Shown: positions 16,731 through 25,261 of the stretch, piece by piece
How positions within the stretch are numbered: position 1 is the first letter of the stretch
Layout: the number at the start of each line of letters is the position of its first letter
From: Nostoc sp. LPT
Lineage (GTDB): Bacteria > Cyanobacteriota > Cyanobacteriia > Cyanobacteriales > Nostocaceae
Length of the DNA stretch: 54,132 nt
Direction of reading: 5' to 3'
Assembly: GCF_017115165.1 (NCBI RefSeq)
Contig: NZ_JABXKF010000160.1
Span: 1 to 54,132 of the forward strand
Made by a program: the position numbers and the translations under genes
The notes under the pieces: model-generated
What the model saw: the letters and a program-made list of their open reading frames with translations, nothing else
What the model was told of the DNA's origin: nothing
The model's database searches: none

Positions 16731-19316
16731 CTAAATGTAGGTCTTGGCAAAATGCTGACGTAGCAAATCATGGACGAAGCGATAACCACCACCGACTCGT
16801 TGCAGAAATAGGCGATTTGTGCAGTAATTAAGGAACTGTGCATAATTCCAAGGGATGTAACCGCTAGACCAGAGAATTACACGCAAAATAAAGTGTTTAA
16901 TAGCAGGTGTTCCACTTCTAGGTATTGCAATCAATATTCCAAATAATAATCCTAGTATTAGGTTAGAAGTTAAAGCTAATTCTAAATTATTATTCTGTTG
17001 TGTAATCGTTTGGAATAAAAATATTAGTAATGCCACGAATAAAGTCACTGCTGATATAATAATAGTATTGATAACGGATTGACGAATTCCTTGATTTGGA
17101 ATAGTTTTACTTTCTATTTCTACTGTATTAATTCCAAAAGCTATCCCTGCACCTAAACCCAAAAATAGCCCTGCTAATAATCCAAAAATTAGCCCAAAAG
17201 TAATCGTAAAACTTAGGCAAATAAATAATAAAACTAGAGCAATCATCGGTACTCCCAGCAATACAGGTAATAAACTAATTTCATTATGTAGCCAAAAATA
17301 TTTTCCAAAATCAATTATCAAAATAAAATACAAAAACAGCCCAGTAGAAAACCCTAAAAATAGTCCACTAATTAATCCGTAAACTAAACCATAAATCACT
17401 CCATTAAAAGATTTTTTAAGAGATATTTTTATATTTTCAACAGCTTGAATATCTTCTCCAATCAATCCAAAAATTGATGCGAACAACATTCCTATTAGCC
17501 CATAAATTATACCCGTAATCATCAGTAAAAACGTATTTTCCAATATAAGCTCTGCCCGAAATACTTCAATTAACATACTAATCTGTCTAAAAAAAAGTTC
17601 ATAAATTAGCCCGATTAGCCCATAAGCTAGTCCAAAAATCAGACCAATATTTAGCGATTTCAAGTTAATAATTTTTTTTAATTTATTTTCTATTAGTTCT
17701 TCAATTAATCTCATACCCTGTATACTAAGTAAAGCGGAAAAAATTCCATACATTAACCCTATAATTATTCCTAAATTTAGTAAAAACAATAATAATGAAA
17801 ATCCTCCCATCAAATTTGTTAAGCCATAAAATAGCCCAAAAATTACTCCATTAGTTAATCCATAAATTAATCCAATTACTCCATTCATAAAAACACTAAT
17901 TAGTCTTATTGTAATTTTCATGGTAATTTTTTTTAAAAGGTGAAATAAATTATCTTCTTTTGTTTTCTTTTCTAATAAATTGTCAATATAATCATGAAAC
18001 AATCCATAAATCAACCCGAAAATAAATCCTATAATTAAACCATTAGTCAGATATTCAATCAATCTAAAAGCTAACTCAAAAATCAACCCTCCAATCAGCA
18101 TTCCAATAATTCCCCAGGAAATCAAATTATAAATATGCTTTTGGAATTTATTATTCAAAAAATCTGGCTGTATCCTTTCAATCAAAAATTCAGTTGCACT
18201 TTCCTTAATTAGTTGATGTGCTAACCAGCCTAACCAACGCAAGGTATTTTCTTGTTTAGGTTGTTTTTTATCCTTATAAGGACGTTTGAACATTATATGG
18301 ATATAAGCATCAAACAGATAGCTTAAACGTTCCTCGGAAGATTTGAACTGCTGCCAAATTGGAATTGATATTTTTAGAGCAGAAATTACAATGACATTTA
18401 ATATAAACGGTGTTCTAGCTAATTGTTTTAAATCTTCATTCTGATTAATACTCTCCCACAATTGTAAATTACTAGTGTTTTGTAAATGTAAATATTGATA
18501 GACTTGCTCTTGAGTAAAAGGGCATAATTCCAAGGAGTTATTTAGTTGTAGTAGAGTAGCATAATGCTGATACTCTTGAGTGCGACTACAAACAACTAAA
18601 GGATTGCTCCATCCAGAGTGTAGAAAATCATTAATTTTTCTAACACATAGTTCTTGACGTTCTGCTGCTATTTCATCTAAACCATCTAGTAAGGGTATAA
18701 TTTCTTGATTATCTACCCACTTTTTACCAATATCTTTCCGTACCCCGTATTTATCTTTAAGCTGTTCAATTAACCAATCTTTAATGCTTTGATTATCCTT
18801 TTTCCAAGTAAATAAAGAAAATAGCACTGGTATGGGATGTGTAAGATTATCATTGGCACGTTTTATTAACTCCTCAGCCAGCTTAAGAAGCATGGTAGTT
18901 TTTCCGGCACCAGGCTGACCTAAAATCAATAATCTACCTGCAATATCTGGCTGGTCAAAAATTGTGATAATTTCTATATTCTTTAGACGAACTTTAGGTT
19001 TAGAACCAACTTTAACATCCATCTCCCAAGGAGATTCTACCTGAGATGGATTTTGCTCTGCTTCTAGAACAACATAAATCAGATTATGTAAAGAACTATT
19101 TATCCGACTTTTTACTTCAATGCTGACTTGCTTTAACAATATTTGTCGGACACGGTTTCTGGAACTTGATGATTCACTACTATCTTTACGTCCAATAATA
19201 ATATTAATTATCGATTTGAAGGCATTACCTTGAACGTAATCTCCTTCAATCCGTTCGTTATAATTACCTCCTCCAGTATTGATATTGCGGTTATCTGGCG
19301 GGTTCGGGCCTTCCAT
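16731..19316 (-). CDS. NACHT-domain NTPase with glycine-zipper multi-pass membrane domain
   Basis: The 861-residue protein is a STAND/NLR-like NTPase. Residues 8-31 carry a motif (NINTGGGNYNERIEGDYVQG) almost identical to one in the upstream neighbour. The NACHT core has Walker A GQPGAGKTT (133-141) and Walker B LLDGLDEI (209-216), with a CSRTQEYQ sensor region. Residues from about 385 to 790 hold many hydrophobic spans full of repeated GLIYGL/GLIFGL units, then a conserved cyanobacterial NACHT tail (RVGGGYRFVHDLLRQHFA). The repeat-free DNA and strong AT bias differ from neighbouring housekeeping genes. It lies 82 bp after the response-regulator gene, so an operon is likely. A membrane-acting, defence- or death-type effector is inference. 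Confidence 0.88.
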   Translation of the reverse strand: MEGPNPPDNRNINTGGGNYNERIEGDYVQGNAFKSIINIIIGRKDSSESSSSRNRVRQILLKQVSIEVKSRINSSLHNLIYVVLEAEQNPSQVESPWEMDVKVGSKPKVRLKNIEIITIFDQPDIAGRLLILGQPGAGKTTMLLKLAEELIKRANDNLTHPIPVLFSLFTWKKDNQSIKDWLIEQLKDKYGVRKDIGKKWVDNQEIIPLLDGLDEIAAERQELCVRKINDFLHSGWSNPLVVCSRTQEYQHYATLLQLNNSLELCPFTQEQVYQYLHLQNTSNLQLWESINQNEDLKQLARTPFILNVIVISALKISIPIWQQFKSSEERLSYLFDAYIHIMFKRPYKDKKQPKQENTLRWLGWLAHQLIKESATEFLIERIQPDFLNNKFQKHIYNLISWGIIGMLIGGLIFELAFRLIEYLTNGLIIGFIFGLIYGLFHDYIDNLLEKKTKEDNLFHLLKKITMKITIRLISVFMNGVIGLIYGLTNGVIFGLFYGLTNLMGGFSLLLFLLNLGIIIGLMYGIFSALLSIQGMRLIEELIENKLKKIINLKSLNIGLIFGLAYGLIGLIYELFFRQISMLIEVFRAELILENTFLLMITGIIYGLIGMLFASIFGLIGEDIQAVENIKISLKKSFNGVIYGLVYGLISGLFLGFSTGLFLYFILIIDFGKYFWLHNEISLLPVLLGVPMIALVLLFICLSFTITFGLIFGLLAGLFLGLGAGIAFGINTVEIESKTIPNQGIRQSVINTIIISAVTLFVALLIFLFQTITQQNNNLELALTSNLILGLLFGILIAIPRSGTPAIKHFILRVILWSSGYIPWNYAQFLNYCTNRLFLQRVGGGYRFVHDLLRQHFAKTYI

Positions 19317-19398
19317 ATTTTTACATGAGATAAATTTTCAGCCTAGAAGCTGCGGGTTGGTAAACTATGAACTTAGAAGTTTGTTATATTCAGTTCCC

Positions 19399-21033
19399 TC
19401 AATCTTTTGCCTCTAGTTCCTGCCAGCCTTTAATAGCACCAACAATAAAAGCGCCTGCTGGATTATCAATAGCTTTCTCAAATGCAGCCAAGCCACCTTC
19501 CTTAACGGCGTTTATTGCACGTTTTTTCAATGATGGATTACTCTCAATTTGCTTGATAGCTTCTGCTGCTACTACCATTTGTTGTGATGTATTAGTGGTC
19601 GGATAAGTTTGCTCTAATTGTTTTAGTAATTGCTGAATCTCGGCAGCAGCTTGGGCAAGGCTTTGGGGCTGTCCAGCAGCGTAGTAATTACCTTGGATAT
19701 AATCGCGTTCAATGCGCTCGTTATAGTTGCCGCCACCTGTGTTGATATTGCGATCGCCGATCACTGTTGTATCTCCTTGAACTACTTTATTGTTATCGCC
19801 TTGAACGTTGTTAAAGTTGCCATCGACAGAACCGCCAACTGAAAGCCCACCTTGATTGTTAGTCATAGTACCTGTGACTTCAATAATATTTTGAATAGGT
19901 CTTTTAGCCATTGATTTAACTATTTCCGTCAAATCAGTACTTTGCTGACGATAAATTGCTATTTGTTCATCTTTGGCTTGTAAGTGAAATTTGTACTTTT
20001 CCTCAACAGCTACTAGTGCTAAGTCGTATTCTCGCTTTAAATAGTTTTCAATTTCCGCTTTTTTCGCGTCGCAAGGAACATTAACCCGAATAATCAAAGC
20101 ACCATCATTCTTATTTTCAATAGCTTGAATGAATAGTTCTTCACCACCACATTCAACTTGTAGTTTTTGAAATGATGTTAGAAATGCTTGCCAATCAATA
20201 CCATTACGAAAAATTAAATCAACTGTTTCCAAAGCTTTTTGGAATAGTTTGGTAAACTCTCCAGGCGCAAACTCACCGATACTTGGACGACGTTCTTGAT
20301 TACCACTTTTCATATATACATACTGGCAATCAATATTATTAAGCTTTGTATCTGCATTGATATTCCAGTCTTCCAAGCAAGCACCTGTAAACTTTGCACC
20401 AGTAAAATCTGTTCCTAATGCTTGTACTCTTGTAAGGTTAGTTTCCCGAAAATCTGCTCCAGCAACGTTTGCTTTCCTAAGATTAAACCCTGTCAGATTC
20501 TGACCAGAAAAATTCGTTTCCTTGAGATATAATCCAGTTAAATCTGCTGCCGATAACTGTTTATAGACTTGTGCTTGTTGTAACAACCGTCGCAAACGCT
20601 GGCGCAAAACTGGCCAGTGAATTGGTTTGGTTATGTAATCCATTGCCCCTACTTCAAAGGCACGGTTGACAGACTCTTCATCATCCAGGGCTGTAATCAT
20701 CAAGATGGGAGTCCGCTCCCATATTTTGGAGATGACAATATCGTTAGTATCAAAAGTTGCAAGGGCTGAGATTAAATTGTTCCTAGCAATTTGAAGCAAC
20801 TGCTTACAGCAGGTAAAGCCATCCATTACAGGCATCACAGCATCTAGCAAAACTAGCTCCGGTTTGACAGTCTGGTAAGCATCTAAACACTGCTTACCAT
20901 CAGAGACCTCGACTACTCGATAGCCTTCTAGTTCCAGAGCTTTACGCAACAGCACTCGCATGGACTTGTCACTATCAGCCACTAAAATCAGTGGTGGTTG
21001 CTTAGAAAGAGAAAATGGCCTTATGCCTGACAT
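19399..21033 (-). CDS. Response regulator with pentapeptide repeats and a motif shared with the NACHT protein
   Basis: The 544-residue protein has an N-terminal receiver domain (acidic residues Asp20 and Asp22, phospho-acceptor Asp64 in LLDAVMPVMDG, TKP lysine near 145). Pentapeptide-type repeats follow at about 172-235 (LTGLYLKETNFSGQNLTGFN). After a middle domain of about 150 residues comes a Gly/Asn-rich repeat tract (VDGNFNNVQGDNNKVVQGD) ending in the shared motif at 426-449. The C-terminal helical domain of about 95 residues (AAAEIQQLLKQLEQTYP) recurs in cyanobacterial NACHT-linked proteins as I recall them. There is no DNA-binding domain, so output is probably protein-protein. It precedes the NACHT gene in the same direction. 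Confidence 0.85.
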   Translation of the reverse strand: MSGIRPFSLSKQPPLILVADSDKSMRVLLRKALELEGYRVVEVSDGKQCLDAYQTVKPELVLLDAVMPVMDGFTCCKQLLQIARNNLISALATFDTNDIVISKIWERTPILMITALDDEESVNRAFEVGAMDYITKPIHWPVLRQRLRRLLQQAQVYKQLSAADLTGLYLKETNFSGQNLTGFNLRKANVAGADFRETNLTRVQALGTDFTGAKFTGACLEDWNINADTKLNNIDCQYVYMKSGNQERRPSIGEFAPGEFTKLFQKALETVDLIFRNGIDWQAFLTSFQKLQVECGGEELFIQAIENKNDGALIIRVNVPCDAKKAEIENYLKREYDLALVAVEEKYKFHLQAKDEQIAIYRQQSTDLTEIVKSMAKRPIQNIIEVTGTMTNNQGGLSVGGSVDGNFNNVQGDNNKVVQGDTTVIGDRNINTGGGNYNERIERDYIQGNYYAAGQPQSLAQAAAEIQQLLKQLEQTYPTTNTSQQMVVAAEAIKQIESNPSLKKRAINAVKEGGLAAFEKAIDNPAGAFIVGAIKGWQELEAKD

Positions 21034-21151
21034 GAGATAGCATTACTGAGAAAATGCTGGAATATATGCTTAGATACATCCTGAGTATCCAATGTTCCGA
21101 TTTATAACGCAATATTTCGCAGAAAATCAACGTTAAGCAAAGTTCGTAAAA

Positions 21152-21388
21152 TGTCGGATAACAATTTACTTGTCATGTTATCAAATTAATGTCGTTAAAC
21201 TTTTAAATTGATGAAATTACCATCCCAGCTATATTGCAGCACTTTGGATTCCCTGGAACAACGGCAGATAAAAAAGACTTATACTATGTGCGTATAATGG
21301 GCTAATCCTTGATATAGCCTAACTTGGCAGGGTGCATCCTAGAGCGACAGTAATGTGTTAACGACGACAAATAATTTGTTATCCGACA
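21152..21388. mobile_element. 237-bp miniature element with Tn7-like repeated ends
   Basis: Both ends start tgtcggataacaa in inverted orientation. Each end carries two 17-bp repeats: left at 21158-21174 and 21177-21193, right at 21366-21382 and 21346-21362 (reverse strand), consensus near rtwaycaaattantgtc. Paired subterminal repeats of this kind are the TnsB-binding layout of Tn7-like and type V-K CAST transposons. No transposase is inside. No matching target duplication is visible. The element lies 119 bp upstream of the response-regulator gene. Confidence 0.65.
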
Positions 21389-21431
21389 GAATTTATTTAT
21401 TTCATAGTTCCTATGTACTATCTCTTCCTGT

Positions 21432-21458
21432 GTGACAGTTAAAGGTGCGGAATGTGGG
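21432..21458. repeat. Right 27-bp imperfect inverted repeat flanking the NACHT island
   Basis: Starts gtgacagttaaaggtgcgg and ends aatgtggg; it is the partner of 16075-16101. The surrounding region 21034-21633 otherwise holds only the 237-bp element and AT-rich sequence between divergent genes. Confidence 0.6.
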
Positions 21459-21633
21459 TTTTATGAGAGTACACTTGTATCAAGTTAGTTTAATCACTTA
21501 TAATTCCTGCTATAACCTCGCCAATACGCTTTTGCTCCTCTAAGAGTAAGGAAGGGCTGCCATGGGGGATTTTGACGATCGCAATTAGCCGAACTTGATA
21601 TTATATGTAAACCAAGCAGGTAAGGTAATAAAA

Positions 21634-22860
21634 ATGCTGAAAAACAAGAATCTACTGGTAGCAGCTATTATCTGCTTGTGTTTGAGTAATGAAAATACTG
21701 CCTTTGGTAAAGATGTTGGCGTTATTTTAGCAAAAATTAAAAATACTCAGTCCGCAGTTATTCAAAACAAAAACGCAGTTGCTAACTTCGAGCAAGGAAG
21801 CAATCTCTATAAACAGGGAGATTTAAAAGGAGCAGAGGCGGCTTTTCGGAAGGCAATTGAACTAGAACCCAATTTTGCACAAGCTTATATTGCCTTGGGA
21901 AATACTCTCGACGATCGAGGTAAACCACAAGAAGCGATCGCCCAATACAATAAAGCCATTAGCCTCGCTCCTCAAGACTCTGGAGCATACTTTAATCTGG
22001 GTTTGACTTTAGCAAGACTAAATCAGTTAGAACCTGCGATCGCCCAATATCAAAAAGCCATCAGCCTTGAACCCAAGTATGCTGAAGCTCACTATAACTT
22101 AGGAAATGCTCTCTACGCTCAAGGCAAGCTCACAGAAGCAGTTACCGAATATACAGCAGCAATTCGCCTCAAACCAGATTATGCACCGACTTACACCCGT
22201 TTAGGAAATACTCTGTACGATCGAGGTGAGCTAGCAGAAGCAGTTACTCAGTATAAAAAATCCATTAGCTTCGATCCTAACTATGCAGACGCTTACTATT
22301 ACTTAGGAAACGCCTTGTACGCTCAAGGAAAGCCAGCAGAAGCAATCGCCAACTATACCGAAGCCATTCGCCTCGCTCCGAAAAATCCAGCAGGTTATAA
22401 TGCCTTGGGAAATACTCTATACGCTCAAGGCAAACTAGAAGAAGCGATCGCACATTACAAAAAAGCCATCAGCTTCGCTCCCAACTATGCAGACGCTCAC
22501 TATAATTTAGCAAGTGCTTTTTACGCTCAAGGCAAGCTAACAGAAGCAATCGCCGACTATACGGAAGCGATTCGCCTCGATCCCAAACACGCACAAGCTT
22601 ACACAGGTTTGGGAAATGCGATGGACGATCGAGGTAAACCTCAAGAAGCGATCGCACATTACAAAAAAGCCATTAGCCTTGTACCTAACGATGCATTCAC
22701 TTACTATAATTTGGGAATCACTTTGGGAAGAGAACAACAACCAAAAGAAGCGATCGTTAATCTCAAAAAAGCCAGAGAATTATTCCAAGCTGAGAAAAAC
22801 AAGGAGATGGTTGAGCAAGTTGATCGGCTAATCCAAAAAATTAATACCCAAACGAATTGA
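21634..22860 (+). CDS. Secreted or periplasmic TPR-repeat protein
   Basis: The 408-residue protein has an N-terminal signal peptide (NLLVAAIICLCLSNENTAFG), then about ten tandem TPR units, for example AYIALGNTLDDRGKPQEAIA and HYNLGNALYAQGKLTEAVTE. Several units are so alike at the DNA level that recent internal duplication is likely. I chose the ATG at 21634 because it follows aggtaagg and begins the signal peptide directly; a TTG 39 bp upstream is also in frame. Function beyond scaffolding is unknown. Confidence 0.85.
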   Translation: MLKNKNLLVAAIICLCLSNENTAFGKDVGVILAKIKNTQSAVIQNKNAVANFEQGSNLYKQGDLKGAEAAFRKAIELEPNFAQAYIALGNTLDDRGKPQEAIAQYNKAISLAPQDSGAYFNLGLTLARLNQLEPAIAQYQKAISLEPKYAEAHYNLGNALYAQGKLTEAVTEYTAAIRLKPDYAPTYTRLGNTLYDRGELAEAVTQYKKSISFDPNYADAYYYLGNALYAQGKPAEAIANYTEAIRLAPKNPAGYNALGNTLYAQGKLEEAIAHYKKAISFAPNYADAHYNLASAFYAQGKLTEAIADYTEAIRLDPKHAQAYTGLGNAMDDRGKPQEAIAHYKKAISLVPNDAFTYYNLGITLGREQQPKEAIVNLKKARELFQAEKNKEMVEQVDRLIQKINTQTN

Positions 22861-22928
22861 ATAAACGGATTGGGGATTGGGGACTGGGGACTGGGGACTA
22901 GGAAAGAAGCAGGGAAGAAAAACTATTA

Positions 22929-22960
22929 ACAAATGACAAATGACAAATGACAAATGACAA
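22929..22960 (+). repeat. acaaatg heptad array that supplies the cobA-hemD start codon
   Basis: Tandem acaaatg heptads place ATG codons at 22933, 22940, 22947 and 22954; the last is the CobA-HemD start. The first two ATGs open a five-codon frame (MTNDK) whose TGA overlaps the ATG two repeats later. Upstream, 22870-22905 is ggggattgggg/ggggactgggg repeat. Confidence 0.85.
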
Positions 22961-24540
22961 AACAAAGGGGTAAAGTCTACCTCGTAGGTGCTGGGCCTGG
23001 AGATGCGGCATACCTAACAATAAAAGCTTACAATCTCTTAGCTACTGCTCAGGTATTAGTCTACGATGCTTTAGTAGATGCTCAATTATTGCAGTGCGTA
23101 CCAGATAATTGTCTGAAGTTAGATGTCGGCAAACGCGGTGGCAAACCCAGTACAAGCCAAGCACAGATTAACAAGTTACTGGTAAACCACTGTCTGCAAG
23201 GAAAACAAGTTATACGCCTCAAATCAGGCGATCCGTTGATTTTTGGGCGTTGCACTTCCGAAATTGAAGCGTTGAAAGCATCCGGTTGTGATTTTGAACT
23301 AGTACCAGGAATTTCCTCAGCCCTAGCAGCACCTTTATTGGCAGGAATCCCCCTAACAGATCCGGTGTTAAGCCGCACTTTTGCAGTCCTTACAGCTCAC
23401 GAACCAGAAGTTTTAGACTGGGAGGCGCTGTCACGCTTAGAGACACTGGTAATTTTGATGGGAGGGCAACATCTACCAGAGATTGTAGATCAACTGGTAA
23501 AACACGGGCGATCGCACTTAACACCCATTGCGATCATCCGTTGGGCAGGAACTCCCGAACAACAAATTTGGACAGCGCAACTGGGCAATATTCTGGAACA
23601 AACCGTCGGATTATCCCTTTCCCCAGCAGTAATTGTGATTGGCGAAGTTGTTAGGCTACGCAAGTACTTACAACCTGAGAAAATAGATTGTCAGGATTCG
23701 ACTTCAGCCAAAACTTTTAGCCCCTCTGCTATGTCAAGCAATTTCCCCCTATCTCCCCTTACTGGTAAAATAATCTTAGTGACACGTTCAGTTGGTCAAT
23801 CGAGTCAATTTAGTGATCGCCTTATTGCATCAGGTGCAACAGTCATCGAAATGCCTACCTTAGAAATCGGCCCGCCCTCCAGTTGGGAAGCTTTGGATCG
23901 TGCGATCGCTCATTTATCTGACTTTGACTGGTTAATTCTCACTTCTACCAATGGCATAGACTACTTTTTTGAAAGGCTAACTACCCAAGGTAAAGATAGC
24001 CGCGCCTTAGCTGGCATCAAAATTGCCGTCGTTGGTGAGAAAACAGCCCAAAGTCTCAAACAACGCTCTCTGCAAGCAGATTTTATTCCCCCCAACTTTG
24101 TTGCCGATTCTTTAGTGGAAAATTTTCCAGATAAATTAGATGGTAAAAAGGTATTATTTCCCAGAGTTGAAAGCGGCGGCAGAGAAGTTTTAGTTAAGGA
24201 ATTAACTCTCAAGGGAGCAAAGGTGATAGAAGTTGCGGCATATCAATCTTGTTGTCCTAGTAGTATTCCACCTGCGGCAAAGTTAGCTCTTCAAAACCGC
24301 AAGGTAGATGCGATTACCTTTGCCAGTTCTAAAACTGTACAATTTTTCTGTCAACTTACTAATAATATATTTTCCAACAATGATGCTAGCCAATTCTTAG
24401 AGGGAGTTTGTATTGCCTCTATCGGGCCCCAAACCTCCAAAACTTGCCATGATTTATTTGGACGTGTGGATATAGAAGCCCAAGAATACACTTTAGATGG
24501 CTTAACCCAGGCACTGATCGTATGGGCGACAAATTCTTAG
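22954..24540 (+). CDS. cobA-hemD: Fused uroporphyrinogen-III C-methyltransferase / uroporphyrinogen-III synthase
   Basis: The N-terminal half (to about 245) is a SUMT that methylates uroporphyrinogen III to precorrin-2 for sirohaem and cobalamin: VYLVGAGPGDAAYLTIKA, the RLKSGDPLIFGR loop and VPGISSALAAPLLAGIPLT. The C-terminal half (from about 272) is uroporphyrinogen-III synthase: GKIILVTRSVGQSSQF, DWLILTSTNGIDYFF and VDAITFASSKTVQFF. The fusion places synthesis and first methylation of the ring on one chain. Its start codon sits in a heptad repeat with no classical ribosome binding site. Confidence 0.95.
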   Translation: MTKQRGKVYLVGAGPGDAAYLTIKAYNLLATAQVLVYDALVDAQLLQCVPDNCLKLDVGKRGGKPSTSQAQINKLLVNHCLQGKQVIRLKSGDPLIFGRCTSEIEALKASGCDFELVPGISSALAAPLLAGIPLTDPVLSRTFAVLTAHEPEVLDWEALSRLETLVILMGGQHLPEIVDQLVKHGRSHLTPIAIIRWAGTPEQQIWTAQLGNILEQTVGLSLSPAVIVIGEVVRLRKYLQPEKIDCQDSTSAKTFSPSAMSSNFPLSPLTGKIILVTRSVGQSSQFSDRLIASGATVIEMPTLEIGPPSSWEALDRAIAHLSDFDWLILTSTNGIDYFFERLTTQGKDSRALAGIKIAVVGEKTAQSLKQRSLQADFIPPNFVADSLVENFPDKLDGKKVLFPRVESGGREVLVKELTLKGAKVIEVAAYQSCCPSSIPPAAKLALQNRKVDAITFASSKTVQFFCQLTNNIFSNNDASQFLEGVCIASIGPQTSKTCHDLFGRVDIEAQEYTLDGLTQALIVWATNS

Positions 24541-24620
24541 ATGAGGCAGGGGAGGCAGGGGGAGCAGGGGAGCAGGGGAAGCAGGGGAGGTAGGAGAAGT
24601 GAGGGACAAAAATTAATAAC

Positions 24621-24670
24621 CAATGCCCAATGCCCAATGCCCAATGACAAATGACAAATGACAAATGACA
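24621..24670 (+). repeat. aatgccc and acaaatg heptad arrays that supply the coaE start codon
   Basis: Three aatgccc heptads run into acaaatg heptads, with ATGs at 24644, 24651, 24658 and 24665; the last is the CoaE start. The MTNDK-stop frame from 24651 ends by overlapping that ATG, as at cobA-hemD. Just upstream (24541-24600) is a gggaggcaggggagcag-type repeat. Confidence 0.85.
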
Positions 24671-25261
24671 AAACGTATAATCGGTTTAACCGGAGGTATT
24701 GCCACAGGCAAAACCACTGTCACCAATTATTTAGCTAGCACTTATAATCTGCCGATTTTGGATGCAGATATTTATGCTAGAGAGGCAGTATGTTTAGGTT
24801 CGCCGATTCTGGGTGCGATCGCTCAACGTTACAGCGAACAAATTTTATTACCAGATGGCAGCCTCAACCGTCAAAAGCTAGGTGAAGTTATCTTTAATCG
24901 TCAAGATGAACGCAACTGGATAGACAATTTGATTCATCCTGATGTGCGCGATCGCTTTCTCAAAGCAATTGCTCAGTCTTCGTCACAAATACTGGTGTTA
25001 GTAGTGCCTCTATTATTTGAAGCGGGAATGACTGATTTGGTAACTGAAATCTGGGTAGTGCGTTGTTCTCAAGAGCAACAACTACAAAGATTGATACAAC
25101 GAAACCATTTAAATAGAGAACAGGCACGTGCCAGGATTAACAGCCAGTTATCTATCGAAGAAAAAGTGGCTCATGCAGATGTCGTTTTAGATAACTCCTT
25201 CACCCTAGAAGTATTACTAGAGCAGGTAGATATAGCTCTAAAAACTACTAGTAAGGACTAG
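24665..25261 (+). CDS. coaE: Dephospho-CoA kinase
   Basis: CoaE phosphorylates the 3'-hydroxyl of dephospho-CoA, the last step of coenzyme A synthesis. The 198-residue protein has the P-loop GLTGGIATGKTTV at residues 7-19, the DADIYAREAV substrate segment near 33-42, the LIHPDVR motif and VVPLLFEAGM lid region. Length is normal. The 124-bp gap after cobA-hemD is almost entirely low-complexity repeats. Confidence 0.95.
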   Translation: MTKRIIGLTGGIATGKTTVTNYLASTYNLPILDADIYAREAVCLGSPILGAIAQRYSEQILLPDGSLNRQKLGEVIFNRQDERNWIDNLIHPDVRDRFLKAIAQSSSQILVLVVPLLFEAGMTDLVTEIWVVRCSQEQQLQRLIQRNHLNREQARARINSQLSIEEKVAHADVVLDNSFTLEVLLEQVDIALKTTSKD

